Part shown: positions 1-11,009 of the stretch, piece after piece
Position numbering within the stretch: position 1 is the first letter of the stretch
How the letters are laid out: each line of letters begins with the position of its first letter
Assembly: GCA_023853785.1 (NCBI GenBank)
Contig: JAJIRX010000567.1
Coordinates: 1,650,904 to 1,714,903, forward strand
Direction of reading: 5' to 3'
From: Psilocybe azurescens
Taxonomy: Eukaryota > Basidiomycota > Agaricomycetes > Agaricales > Agrocybaceae
Length of the DNA: 64,000 nucleotides
Program-made: the position numbers and the translations under genes
Notes under the pieces: generated by a model
Database searches by the model: none
Seen by the model: only the letters and a program-made list of their open reading frames with translations
What the model was told of the DNA's origin: nothing

Positions 1-31
1 TGGTAAAGACATCAACGACGACTTCCTTAAT

Positions 32-1343
32 GTGGGCTTATTTGGAGCAGAGGAGGTGGTTCACCATTCAGACGATGATCATTTTACATCTGGTCTGAAT
101 GATAGTATGGCCGACGAAGATGACGATCCACATTTGATATACGAAAACGCTACTACTGCAATTCCGCAGCACAGGCATCACACCGTACAAAAAATGGAAG
201 CCCGCTTGCTTACGAGGAAGAAGTCGTCCTCAGAACCTGGCGTCCGCCGACACCTGATCATATTATCCTGGATTCTCGATACGACGAAGAGTACGACTAA
301 TTTTTTCTACTTCCTTATTAGGTTTTTCATCCTTTACAGGTGCCCTCCTTGAGCAGCTATTATTTGGCCACCTCTCACTCTTGGAGGGTGAACTTGACGC
401 GTTACCTTTCCGCGCGCGATTTCGGGTACATCAGGCCTGGTGGACCCGTGATATATCAGCTTGTTGTCGCGCATATACTGTGTAAGTCGCGTTATTGCCA
501 ACATTATAATTTCATAATATTAAATTTCTCTTGTCTGTCACTGCCAACAAAAAGTGAGTAGCTTCAAGATCCAATCTTTTCGGAGCAGTAGTAAGGGGCG
601 CTTTTGGCATGCTGACGCCCATGGTAGATCTCTGTCAGGTTACTCTGGGCAAGTCAGTTCATTCTATTCTTTCCTTGAATGACTTTTGGGTTTGATTCTT
701 CCTTTTCGATGTTTACGAGTATTCGGTCGGAACATACGTATGTAGTCATCGTATATTTTCACCTTCCGTCTTACACACGCCGCACCATTGTAAGTCATTC
801 GGACTTACGACCGTCCAATCCCAAGGCTGTCTGTCTCCTAGCTATTGGACACGCTTGCCGGTACGTGGTTTACAGTTTGTCCTGAAGGATATCGTCAATC
901 CACCTGACCCATACGTTCACACGAAGATAGCATTGTATTCCGTTAAGATCCAATGCCTAAATTCTTTTTATGTCACTTGTTGGTCCTTTTTCTCTTCAGC
1001 TTTTGGCAAGTCGTTTACTACCCCAGATCTTCTCATCAATTTGGGGGAAATAGACCTTGCGAGGCGATTGCTGATGATCGCCGCCGGTGTCTTGCGGCTC
1101 GAGGTACGCCACACTGCAGCCACTATCTACAGGCTAGGCAAGTACTCTTCTGAAAAGCATACATATCATTGTCGCATGGTTCTCCAAGTATTGCTTCCTC
1201 TCAGAAAGTCCTTAAGACATTCGGACCGGGAACGCTATCGATTGCAATATCATGTCCGCATGTTTTCCGCGTTTCCTTTCACGCCGCATTCCCCACTGAC
1301 ACAGGCGCAAAAGAATCAAGCTCGTCTATTAAGTATATACTAA
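32..1343 (+). CDS. Unresolved multi-exon coding region, possibly cut by the window's left edge
   Basis: Several open stretches on the plus strand look like exons of one gene. They are an acidic N-terminal part with DDDH and ADEDDD runs (32-190), a segment containing EEEVVLRTWRPPTPDHIILD, a segment around 570-650 containing FGAVVRGAFGMLTPMVDL, and a segment around 1010-1130 containing LGEIDLARRLLMIAAGVLRL. The first two join only if the A6 run at 188-193 is read as A7, as in other genes here. I could not find one consistent set of introns. I do not recognise the family, and either a decayed gene or an error-ridden real one is possible. The start lies at or before the window edge. Confidence 0.35.
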
Positions 1344-1344
1344 T

Positions 1345-1663
1345 CTTAACTTTGCGTGTTGCAAGAATATCTGCGATTTCATTAGCCTGACAATTATAGA
1401 TGCACAAAAGGTTGCAAAGAGTGGGCAAGAATCTATCCCATACTAAGTATGCTAATCAATGCCCCTTAGAATCATTGTGATGCGCTGAGACACAACGTAC
1501 TTATCCCACTTGTGGGGTATTTTCTATTACCTGAGTCCTGCCAGGATCATTGCCACGCGTAGACGGTAAGAGCAAATATGTCCTTGATATGATTAGAAAT
1601 GCCTTGAGGCCAGATCGTCCCTGCATCGATTATCGCCCCAGCCAAAGCTATGCCAGCCCCAAA
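1345..1663. other. Intergenic stretch, nothing recognised
   Basis: About 320 bp between the unresolved plus-strand region and the next minus-strand gene. I see no repeat, RNA gene or clear control element. Confidence 0.5.
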
Positions 1664-2091
1664 TCAATTTATGTGTGGACCTAATGGGTCGTTAGCGTAC
1701 AAAGAGAACAACACATTTACATAGCTTCCCTTCTGAGGACCATGGGCGGACCATGTGTCCAAGAAACGTGCTGGAATGGCCCACACGTCGAGATCACCCC
1801 TAGCGTCCGGTGGCCGAGGCTGGAACAATAGATAGTAATGCGTGATTCGGGCGTGGCGCTTAAGCAGCAAGGAGCCGAAGTCCAGAATCATCTGTTCCTT
1901 GATCAGCATGTAGGCGTAGCAGAACCACTGTTTATAGCGGCCAGTCCCCTTTTTGTTGGTCAGAATATGACGAAAACTACTTGTCGAATCTTTTGGGCGG
2001 GTACGGGCTTTGGCACATATTGTGGTACATAAGCGTTTGTAGCCCGAGGAGCACTATTGGTTGTATGAATATATACGTAGTTCTCGGCCAT
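1664..2091 (-). CDS. Small hypothetical protein, two exons
   Basis: On the minus strand a first exon starts MAENYVYIHTTNSAPRA. It is followed by an intron of about 55 bp (donor GTAGTT, branch-like CTGAC, acceptor ACAG) ending just before codons for WFCYAYMLIKEQMILDF. The second exon runs to a TGA at 1664 and includes ARITHYYLLFQPRPPDARG. The product is about 120 residues, with no signal peptide or obvious membrane helix. I do not recognise the family. The in-phase intron with good signals and the sensible composition support a real gene. It lies downstream of the PAP2 gene on the same strand. Confidence 0.5.
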
Positions 2092-2407
2092 ATGGACCAG
2101 CCGACTAGCTCAAGTACTATTCATAAATTGTGCTTCCTTGTACCAATGAATTGACAACACAATGGTACTTCATCATCATTGCTATGTTGGGAAAGAGTGA
2201 TAATTATTGTTCACATACTACGGATGAAAAGAAACTAGTTGTGCGAGCTTGAGACATCGCAAACGGAAGGAATATATTCGCAGTTCCGTCGCCCATTCGA
2301 CATTTATGTTATCGTTGTCTCGGGGTTCCTTAAAGGAACGAACAAACCGCCAGAAGTTGGTAGAGGGGCACGCATATTGGAAGGGCCACCAGCCACATCT
2401 TCTTGGC

Positions 2408-3986
2408 TCATATTCGGGCTTCCTGCCCCTCCTTCCACACATGCTCCAGCCTCCCGGGGCCTGGTGGTCGAGGAACAGTTCCGGCTAGCTCGTAGTTATC
2501 GTCGGTACTATCTGAATATTGGTGTCGATTGGCATTAGTTAGTTGCTCGGTGAAGTGGCCGATGTGAGTGGGAAGGACAGCGTGATCTTCTTCTCTCTTG
2601 ATGCGAGGGAGAGTATGGCCGATGCGAGAGCTCGGACGACAGAGGAGGATAGTATTGACGGTAGGTGAAGAACGCGAAAAGAGTTCCAACAAGCGAGCCA
2701 ACCAGCACATCCTGCCAATGGTCTATTATATTGACATGTTAATGTATGGTAGGTTAATCACGTTCTAAAAGACTACTCACGGCGATAATCCATCGTACGT
2801 GAAATAGCCACCAGCGAAGCAGCCATGAAGGGCGACAGGGCCAACCATGCTTTGCTCTGTAATTAATCAGTATCGAGCCTTCTCTAGGACAAATAAAAAC
2901 AAACCGCATGACCTCTGTTATCAAAAAGGTGCACTTTCCCGGCTAGGTAATATGCTAAGAAGCCAAGTCCAGCAAACGACACTGTAAAGTTGAATTGTGA
3001 TATCAGTTTGATAGAAGGTCACATATTGTGCATAAACCCACTGCTGGAATGGCCTGAAAAGAAACTTCGGAACCCATCTCTCAATATATCATTGTCTGAT
3101 TGAGTACAAACAGACCAGTCCGTTGAGCCGTATGGCGGGTCTCTTAGCCCAGGAGGTGGCCTGCATCGGTCAAGGAGATCTATGGTATAAACCAAAAATG
3201 AGTAGGTCGTTAGATGTGGGGTATGTACGAATCGTACCTGGCCGAGGACGTCCGACAGTGATTTTTACGAGCTGGGTCATAGCACCGGTCATCGACAAAC
3301 CAAGAATCACTACAAATTTTGGTCAGAGAGTCGTTGTGATGCTTAAAGGTACACTCACATCCAAGAGTGCCTGTAGATGACAGTGGTTATTTATTGTCCA
3401 ACATGGATAATGGTCAAAGCTTACTGTTGTGAAAATCCCACCAGGATCGAACGGTGATAAAGTTTACAATAGGCATAATGCAAAAGGGAGCCACAAAACA
3501 TATGAAGTAGAGTCCAACATTCTAACTTATGGATTAGACTATGATTGGCTCAAAAGCATCAAGGAGCAACGCACAGGAACACGTTCATGAACAGCGTAAC
3601 TAAGGAAGCGGGGATTAAGACTCAGTGAATTAAGACATTTGGCAAGGCGCTTACGGGTGACGGATTCTTTGATGAAAGATGATGTCAACTGCCGATGGAT
3701 GAGGAGACACAATCACTTACGAAGAATCTTCTAATGAAAACACTCTTCGGTAACCATCCACTTTGTCCAAAGAGAAAAACAATGCGCTGAATGGTTCATC
3801 AATGTCGCATTGCGCCCGATTGATTTAGTTCACGTACGCCAGCACAATTGTCAAAATCCTATATGCATATCCTCGATGAGATTAGTTGCTGCTCATATGA
3901 GTGATCAATGAGACACACCAGTCGGGAGCATAGGAATATATGAGTTTCCTGCGCCGAACGGGAGTCATAGGAGCCGACTTAGGCAT
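2408..3986 (-). CDS. DPP1: PAP2-family lipid phosphate phosphatase (diacylglycerol pyrophosphate phosphatase type)
   Basis: Integral membrane enzyme that removes phosphate from phosphatidate, diacylglycerol pyrophosphate and related lipids. All three PAP2 signature motifs can be read across about eight exons: KITVGRPRP (about 3240), FFSGHSS (about 3050) and SRTMDYRHHWQDV (about 2790-2710), with hydrophobic helices between them. The N-terminus reads [14 protein letters not shown] from the ATG at 3986; upstream in-frame ATGs at 4016 and 4082 are possible. The tail contains [14 protein letters not shown], typical of fungal members. After HRPYSP the frame must shift by one base near 2607 (a GGG run on the plus strand) to reach this tail; a weak GT-AG intron could also do it. 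Family assignment is firm, small exon edges less so. Confidence 0.9.
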
Positions 3987-4082
3987 CGTATAGACTGGTT
4001 GGAATAGATAGCTCATAACCGTGGAAGATGGGGGATACTGAGTTGGTTCAGGACTGTTGAGTCTATTGTAGAACATGAACAA

Positions 4083-4780
4083 ACAATCTAAGCTTTGTCT
4101 TGTTTCCGTAACTGCAAGGTGCGACTTTGCCCTATGTCTGCCGTGCAGTACTTAGCTGCGGAGTACTTTGTCAGACTATCAGGCAGTGATGGAAGGATGG
4201 TGTGAGTATGAGGAGTTCGTTCTTAGATAGGTGGTGGCTAATTTTAAGTGTTCTGGCACTATTGCAGAACTAGCGTTCTATAGTGAACTCCTCCCACCAT
4301 CTCATTTCTTAAAGGAATTATGTACAATTTAAGGCGGATAATTATTTATAAACATTGGCTGGAAATGCCGGTTGGGTGGAGTGGTTATTGATGCCAGTTG
4401 TTCATTGTGTGGTTGGTGGTTCAATTCTTGTTGAATGCATTTTTGAAAAATTTTAATTTACTATACTTAGGGCAATTGGGAAATTACCCTAAGTATTTTT
4501 TAATACTACTTTTAACTATGTTAGACATTGTCAGGTAGTTAGGCTAGGAGGTTAGAGGTAAGTAGTTAGGGCTTAGGAGGTTAGAGCTAGAGCTTAGAGT
4601 TAGAGGGGTAGCGTGGCCGATTAGGGTAGGTGGTTAGATTGCTTGAGAACGCACGTAAACGCGTCCTTGAGTGCACACTTAGGCAATGCCAGCCGGCTTC
4701 GCCAGTTTGTCGAGTTCACTCACCACGTGCGCTTTAGTCTCACGTGTAGCGAAGCCACCCCACACAGCCATCTACTTATA
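4083..4780. other. Gene-free stretch with a hairpin and degenerate TTAGGG-like tract
   Basis: No gene is seen. A 10-bp inverted repeat (atacttaggg / ccctaagtat) at 4463-4496 could form a hairpin with a 14-nt loop. From about 4535 to 4640 there is a G/T/A-rich tract with repeated gttag and ttagg words, which is too irregular to call telomeric repeat. Confidence 0.5.
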
Positions 4781-5401
4781 CAGTGTTTTGACAGTCCTTG
4801 GGACAAACACAAATTTTGGATGTAGTTCTCCCTGGATAGCTCTGAAACTCATAAAATATGTAGAACTAATGGGAATACACACTATATCAGAATTTTAGGG
4901 CAATCGCTGGTCTACAAGAGGAGATATGAAATATTTACATGCAAAATTTAGCTGTTTTGATGATCACACTTTTCTTTTGCCTCTCGTTGCTCCATAGAGA
5001 CACACTTTGTAAATATAATATTATACTTATCGATAGGCATTTATTTATACTTTTATATGCACTTTTAATGGAGACAATTGGTCGAAATTTGACCTCATGA
5101 GATGTGTTTTAGTGAAGAGAGATTTGAAGTGTGACATGGTTAGGATGATGACGGAGAAAACGTGACAAGCTGATGGCCGTGGCGATAGCATACGGAAGAC
5201 GCGGACCTCGTGACATTTTGGTACTCCCAGTTGCAAAGGCAATTGCTTGTTTTTCGCAGCAGAATTTTCTTGTTTTCATATACCATACTATGTAAAAGAC
5301 CCTTGTGTACAATAATATGTATTTTATTTGAAGCAATTCGAAGTTGTGATGACTTAAAAGCCGAATTACAAAATAGTGTCCCAAGGACCGTCAAAACACT
5401 G
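4781..5401. mobile_element. Non-autonomous Tc1/mariner-type MITE
   Basis: A 621-bp element with terminal inverted repeats. The left end reads CAGTGTTTTGACAGTCCTTG and the reverse complement of the right end reads CAGTGTTTTGACGGTCCTTG, so 19 of 20 match, and the match continues through GGGACA. It is flanked by TA on both sides (4779-4780 and 5402-5403), the target duplication expected of Tc1/mariner. The interior has no transposase and is AT-rich. Confidence 0.85.
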
Positions 5402-5464
5402 TAGCATGTTACGTAAAATTACCATTTCCTGAAAGACTCTGACTCGTTCAATTAACCACCATCC

Positions 5465-6599
5465 ATGGCCGAATCCACCGACAACGCAACGACACCCCCG
5501 CCGGTTCGTAATGACAATCTTTCTGGTAGTACATCTCTGATAAATATCTTAGACTACGAAGCGATACTTGGCAAAATCGCGTTCACTGATATCGTCGAGT
5601 TCGTCGGTTTTTTCCATCAACTGAACCCCAACAAAGCTCACCCTTCTGTTTCCCAGTTCAGACTGGACTGAGCTTCGTAATGTAATCAAATCGAAATTGG
5701 AAAAGGTGGACTGATATTCATTCGTGCGTTAATGATGTTCTGAATCGTGTCCTCCCTCAGAATATCTCATTGTTCTTGGCAACAACTCAGAAACCACCTT
5801 TGCCGGCACCTTACACTCCAATAAACACACCACTTGGTGGTCTCAAACTGCCTCCATTTCTGCCTCGTCCTGTGGGACATGCACATCTTAGTGATGCTCC
5901 TGTCAGTTACATGACCGAAGAAGAGGCAAATGCAATGAAGGAGAATGTATTTGCTCAGCTAGATCAATTCGAAGAGTGATATTTCATGCTTTCACTTCTA
6001 ATACTAAACTAACGCGTCAAATTCCTAGTAACCCTCCATTCACAATTCAGCGTCTCTGTGAATTATGCTTGGAACCAAAAGACAGTACAAATCTGTCGGC
6101 AAATACCTGCGGGCCGTCGAAAAATCGATCCTAGTTACTTCGACATGGGATAGCTTCCCTCCCTCTCACAGAAAGTGAGATAAATTCTGCTGGCCGCAGT
6201 GCAATCATGCTTGGATCAACACTACAGTCGGCTCCAAGCACGCCTCTTTTCTCTCCCATCTCATTCCTACATGACGATGCACGGAGGTCTAAATCCCGAA
6301 GTCCTCCTCCAACACCCTTCACCTTAAACGCGACGATGCCTCCTAGAAATGATTTGGCGGACATACAACCACTTGGTCTGGTCGATGAATTGGACGATCC
6401 CAATCCTGGGCATATGAGCGATCATCCTACCGCGTTGTCCTCCGTGACTACTGTGGGAGACACATCACGGCCATTCCTAGGGAGCCTAGAACAACGTTTT
6501 GTGAAATCAGAAGAGGATATGGATACGAGCATTGGGACTGGCGATTCCGTAGTTGATAGCATGGAATTGGACGAAGATAAAGAGAACACTAAAGCTTAA
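5465..6599 (+). CDS. PPP4R2-like regulatory subunit of protein phosphatase 4, with two frame breaks
   Basis: Regulatory partner of the PP4 catalytic subunit in nuclear DNA-damage and splicing-related roles (family knowledge). Exons read MAESTDNATTPPPV, then ELRNVIKSKLEKNISLFL, a proline-rich stretch, PPFTIQRLCELCLEP, KYLRAVEKSILVTSTWDSFP, and an acidic C-terminal tail ending ELDEDKENTKA. The IQRLCEL and KYLRAVEK..LVTSTW blocks are the PPP4R2 core. The KYLRAVEK block is in a different frame from what precedes and follows it. One base appears missing in the A4 run at 6077-6080 and one extra appears in the C/T tract near 6157-6166. No intron explains this. Tail residues are Ser/Pro-rich and likely disordered. 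Confidence 0.8.
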
Positions 6600-7060
6600 T
6601 GATGGATTTCAGGCCAGAATGTCCGAGTCCAAAACTTGATCTTAAGATGTGTAGCTTTATCTTCGATTATTAATCAAATCAATAGTTATTTTTCATACCT
6701 TTTAGAATTTTTACTATTATAATCTGTGTTTACCGGTAGCAACTGCACCATGCAAAAAGCTTGGACATGTTATGCAGCTGCTGGACATGCACACCAAGTG
6801 CGATGACACTAAACACGTATACCTATGCAGCAACAAAAACGGACATCCGTAGCGTTCTTATGTGTATGCCTGGAATCAAGTGTGCATCGAGGTGGCAGGG
6901 TCAGACAGCATCCTTAAAAGATAACGGCACCGCATTCTCCAAGTTTCCAAGTGCAAAAGAATTGCACTGTGAACCTGAAACCGAATAAGTCGTTGGTCAA
7001 AGTCGGATCCATTGCATAGTTTGTGCGTACCAAGTTGACTTGTATACCACCAGAATGTTA
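6600..7060. other. Convergent intergenic region, nothing recognised
   Basis: AT-rich spacer between the 3' ends of the PPP4R2-like and Fyv7-like genes. An open frame at 6761-6988 has unlikely composition and no start context; I do not regard it as coding. Confidence 0.5.
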
Positions 7061-7768
7061 TCACGCCAAGTCTTGTTTAATTTTAGCGAGCATCGCATTC
7101 ATTCGGAGCTTCATGTTGGGCTGTCCTCGTCCTGTACCCGCCTCCTCTCGCCTTCTATTCCCACTCTTTCCGCCGTGTTTGGGGGTAGAGTATTTCTTTT
7201 CAATGGGTCAGCTTTGTAAATGTGCAGTGTCGACCGAGAATACGCCACTCTGGTTAGATCACGTAGGGAAGCAGGCTCAGCAGCTTTGACCTCTTCTTTT
7301 TCTTTCGATACTCTTTGCCGTTTTGCTGGTCTGGGCTCTGGATTTGACTGCATCGAGTTGGTACGTTTGACTGGCAGGTCAAGATGGTTATGTGCGCGAG
7401 AAGGATGTAGATGATGTTGTGATGGTTCCATTTTACTTGTCGTTTGCCGCAATGGCGTTTCCTCATCGGTCTTGCGAGACAGATCTTGCCCAAATTTTGC
7501 GGTTTTTGTGTCGTTAGAATCGTCTTCATCATCACCGTACACAGGTATCTCCAGCTTGTAACTCGAGGTCAGGTCTTCTTTTTTTTTCAGCTTTCCACTT
7601 GCTTTTGATTTTGGTTTTTTCGACCCATGCTTTCTTCAAGACCTTTGCTGAATAGAAAATTAGCTGGGTGGGTTTGTGAAGATAAATGGACTCACCCCTG
7701 TTGGTTGGATAGTGCTGAAATGTTGGTGGTTTCTTTCGTTTTGCACTGGCAGAAGCGGAGTCAGCCAT
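7061..7768 (-). CDS. FYV7: Fyv7-family rRNA-processing protein, with two frame breaks
   Basis: Nucleolar factor for small-subunit rRNA maturation (family knowledge). Exon 1 gives a Ser/Ala/Lys start followed by KRKKPPTFQHYPTNR. After a 60-bp intron comes AKVLKKAWVEKTKIKSKWKA, the family's N-terminal signature. The C-terminal signature is present as SLRDLTRVAYSRSTLHIYK and GQPNMKLRMNAMLAKIKQDL. To connect them, the A9 run (T9 at 7579-7587 on the plus strand) must be A8, and the C5 run (G5 at 7181-7185) must be C6; the two changes cancel. The 5' end is divergent from SUI1 with about 225 bp between start codons. Confidence 0.8.
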
Positions 7769-7992
7769 AGTCAGACGGAGTCAATGGAATGTCTAGAAGT
7801 AAGAGCCGAAAAGAGTAGATGTATTGGAGAGAGCTGTGCGGATTACGTAATAGATTGTTGGACGGAGATTGCAATGACTCCATCACAGACACACTGGGCA
7901 ATTGTCGCAACGGCTTTCGTTATCCTCTTCTTGTCTCTTACCCTCATCTTCGTTCCAACAAACCAACTTTCAGACACCTTTCCATTCATCGC

Positions 7993-8501
7993 ATGAGCGT
8001 ACAGAACCTCAATTCCTACGGTATATCTTATCGTTATCGATCAGCTTTCGACTATTGAAAATTGACTCCACATTCTTCCAATAGATCCCTTTGCAGACGA
8101 AGGGGACCCGCTCGGCGACAGTGCCGACGTTGGATCCACCGCCGATTACATTCACATTCGTATCCAACAGCGCAATGGACGTAAGACTCTGACCACTTTG
8201 CAGGGCCTCCCTAAACGTGCGTTTGCCTCCCCCTTACCCGTCTCCGATTATAAAACATCGTCTGCAGAATATGATTCCAAGAAGCTTTTGAAGGCATTCA
8301 AGAAGGCGAGTATACCTTCGATATGCATATCGCTCTGTTTTAATGCTTCGGATATAGGAATTCGCCTGCAACGGCACTCTCGTCGACGATGAGAAGATGG
8401 GTCAGGTCATTCAACTTCAAGGAGACCAGAGGGCCAAGATCTCTGCATTCCTCGTCGAGAACGGATTAGAAAAGTCCACCATCAAGGTCCACGGATTCTA
8501 G
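7993..8501 (+). CDS. SUI1: Translation initiation factor eIF1 (SUI1)
   Basis: eIF1 binds the 40S subunit and enforces AUG selection. Four exons: 7993-8020, 8085-8216, 8268-8305 and 8358-8501. The protein reads MSVQNLNSYDPFADEGDPLG, then YIHIRQQRNGRKTLTTLQGL, YDSKKLLKAFKKEFACNGTL, and ends STIKVHGF. The total of about 113 residues is the usual eIF1 size, and the GRKTLTTLQGL and EFACNGT blocks are diagnostic. The third intron (8306-8357) begins GCGAGT rather than GT, a GC-AG intron. No GT donor gives the conserved KKEFACNG joint. Confidence 0.95.
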
Positions 8502-8953
8502 GTTCTGACATATCTATCCCGTTGGTTTGGTTCATCCGTTGGAAGGGAAATCTGAGACGGCTTCGAGACCTTTGTTCGAATTCTCCTAGCCTACCATGGA
8601 TGATCAAGTTAATGACTGGACGTTTCGTTGAAGTCTTAGTATTAATATCTCCGATTCTTCTGTTGTATATGAACCTTCTTTACACGATTACTTGCACACG
8701 ATATCATGTCCGAAAGCTTAGCCGATTTGCATTATCATCAGTATGCAATGGGTCCGATGTTCAAATTCAAAAGCACGTTCGCGTCAATATGTCATTAATG
8801 ATGTGGAAGTTGTTTTGAGCCCTGCATAATTTGTACGAAATAAATGGTCAAGTCAATTCACTCAGCTGTCGTAAGCCATAACAGTGATTGAGGTCAAGTC
8901 AATTTACTCAGCTGTCGTAAGCTATAACAGTGATTGATTAGTGCATCTCTGTA
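8502..8953. other. Convergent 3' spacer between SUI1 and SNRNP27
   Basis: No gene is seen; an open frame at 8522-8818 is judged chance. The only structure is the 46-bp tandem duplication listed separately. Confidence 0.5.
8847..8938. repeat. 46-bp tandem duplication
   Basis: Two adjacent 46-bp copies, 8847-8892 and 8893-8938, each beginning gtcaagtcaatt and containing ctcagctgtcgtaag. They differ at three or fewer positions. Confidence 0.9.
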
Positions 8954-9919
8954 TTATTTGATTTTGTCAAGTGGTCTGAAGTTCGTGATGGATGAGCGTC
9001 CGGAGAAGACAAGAATTAAGACACCATACCTGTTGAATCCTCCTCGTCTGGTTGTCAAAGAAGAAATATGAACAGCGGGATCATCTTGTAATCGAAAGGT
9101 CTGACCTGTTCATGTACTGCCTCCATGTCCGTTCTTTTTTTTATGTTGACCCCACCTTCTTGGTTTCCTGCTACATGTTTTCCCTATTGAAATAATTGTA
9201 AGCATCGATTTTACGGGATTCGAGAATAGACGGACCTTCGTGGATCCAAATCCAGCAACACCCATCATGGCCATCATAGCAGCATCATCATCGTTCACTT
9301 CATCCATAGCTTCACCCTCTTCTTCAGGATGGTCAGGTGCATCTGGGTCCAGATTCAGCCTGGTAGAATGTTGAGATGCTTTGACTGGTTCTAAGACATA
9401 CACCAATCAGTTGACTCCACCAAACTAGTCTTGAATAACACCTACCAGAAGGCCCTGATTCTGACCTAGGCTGCGGTATGCGATCCTTCGACTCTGCGTC
9501 TTGCACATCACGAATAGAGCCATCTCTTGGACCTCTTTGGGAAGGTTCTCGTCTATCATCGTCGCGGTCCCGTCTTCGATCATCGACCCGGCGGTCCCGA
9601 TCTCTGTCCCTACGGTCGTCATCTTTGTCGCGCCTGTAGTCTCTCTCTCGACGATCTAGATAAATAAGCATTTAGCATTATATTAAAAATACGGAGGCTA
9701 TTTCCTACCAGGTCCACCACGTCGCTCTGAGTCCCTGTCTCTGCGCGGACTGCGTGATCGACTTGAACGCCTTCTCGGTTCGTCGCGGTCGCGGTGGGAG
9801 TGGCTACCTCTTGATCGTCCACCCCTGCTGCTGCTGCCACCACCTCGAGAGTATCTGTCTCCTCTGTCTTCTCTCTCCCAGCTACGATCTCGTCTTCTGG
9901 GTTCTGCCCGAGAAGACAT
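8954..9919 (-). CDS. SNRNP27: U4/U6.U5 tri-snRNP protein SNRNP27 (DUF1777 family), with one frame break
   Basis: Spliceosomal RS-type protein of the tri-snRNP. The N-terminal half is rich in Arg/Asp/Ser (for example RRRSSRSRSPRRDRD), followed by an acidic segment. The conserved C-terminus is MMAMMGVAGFGSTKGKHVAG, GGVNIKKERTWRQYMNR and RGGFNRPLDKIK. This C-terminus needs two small introns (the last one ending just before codons for PLDKIK) and a one-base shorter A run (T8 at 9135-9142 on the plus strand read as T7). With that change RTWRQYMNR is in frame; as given it reads RTDMEAVHEQ. The start is the ATG at 9919; an upstream in-frame ATG at 9934 is possible. Confidence 0.88.
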
Positions 9920-9934
9920 AGTTAAATGGATCAA

Positions 9935-10392
9935 ACCTGTACTATAGCTATTAGTAGTACGTTATAAACGGTGTTCAACGTCACAGGAGACGCGTGGGTG
10001 ACTTTGTGACTGTCGACTTCCTCACCCAATTCGGAATGTCCAAAAGCTTCTACAACTGACTGCAACTTGAACATCCTTGAAATCTATGTCTTTCGCGAGC
10101 CACCGTGTACAGCAGGTGGCTAATAATTGTGTGTATACTTGCAAACACCTCCTCTCAAACGCTGAACCCAAAACCTGTTTTCAGTATATTCAGAGGCAAA
10201 ACATGTTTTGCTGCGTGGTTTACCGACAACAGTAACCTCTCAAGATGTTCGCAGACTTGTTATACAGAACGAAATGAAGGGCGTTTCCGACGGTGAAATA
10301 TACTAGCAATATCGTGTCTCGTGTTCTGATCAGTTATACTAGTGGCTTTGTACTATAAGCACTGCAGACCTACCGGAAAGGCTATTCTCACC
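9935..10392. other. Divergent intergenic region, nothing recognised
   Basis: About 460 bp between the divergent starts of SNRNP27 and the RRM-like gene. It presumably holds both promoters, but no specific element stands out. Confidence 0.5.
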
Positions 10393-10887
10393 ATGGCCCT
10401 CCCAGACTATACGCGTGATGCTGTCCGCGAAGGCAGAAATATTGTCATTTCTGGTTGCAAAATAGAAACGGAGGCTGTTGGAGACCCCCGGGGCTTGGGT
10501 GTCGACTTTGAAAGACAGAGACTTTCGGAACCCAGACTCGGAACTGGTCCATCTGCAAATGTCCCCGAGAGAAGAACGGTGACACTCAGCGGATTTCGAG
10601 GCAAAACCCATCCTAGCCAAGTTGCACTTTTACTGAAAGATTTCCGCGTTGCTCGAGACCAGCCACATCCTGTGGAACTAATACCTTTGTATGCTTATAT
10701 TTTTGCGACCCAAGACATTATTGATAATTCTTTATTCAGGCCCGAGAAAAAGTTTTCCCTGTTTTCAAGGTTTCTAGTTTTCTTGGAGTCTGAATCAGAA
10801 GCGCAGAGATTTGTTAGGAAATTCCATATGACTAGATATAAAAATCTTCCCAATGGTCCTGTGTTACAGGCATCCGTTATTTATTGA
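10393..10887 (+). CDS. Hypothetical protein with an RRM-like region
   Basis: Start MALPDYTRDAVREGRNIV; one intron at 10689-10739 (GTATGC to TTCAG) joins VELIPL to PEKKFSLFSRFLVFL. The product is about 147 residues. RTVTLSGFRGKTHP followed about 45 residues later by FSRFLVFLESESEAQRFVRK resembles the beta1/RNP2 and beta3/RNP1-alpha2 parts of a degenerate RNA recognition motif, but the aromatic RNP residues are only partly kept. RNA binding is inference; I do not recognise the family. Confidence 0.65.
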   Translation: MALPDYTRDAVREGRNIVISGCKIETEAVGDPRGLGVDFERQRLSEPRLGTGPSANVPERRTVTLSGFRGKTHPSQVALLLKDFRVARDQPHPVELIPLYAYIFATQDIIDNSLFRPEKKFSLFSRFLVFLESESEAQRFVRKFHMTRYKNLPNGPVLQASVIY

Positions 10888-11009
10888 TTAACAGTTAATA
10901 TCGTTGTAATTGGCCAAATCCACGAGAAACATAGTGCAGGTATACATTGAACAGTCTGAAGGCAAGCAATAAAAAGTGTTAAAATAATAAATCAATATGG
11001 AGAATGCTT

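Noticed and set aside
2530..2600. Weak GT-AG intron near the PAP2 C-terminus
   Set aside because: It would restore frame, but the donor GTCCTT is poor and the skipped segment reads as plausible tail sequence. A one-base homopolymer error fits the pattern of the other genes better. Not fully excluded.
4535..4640. Telomere-like or telomerase-RNA template sequence
   Set aside because: TTAGG words are irregular and no TTAGGGTTAG stretch exists.
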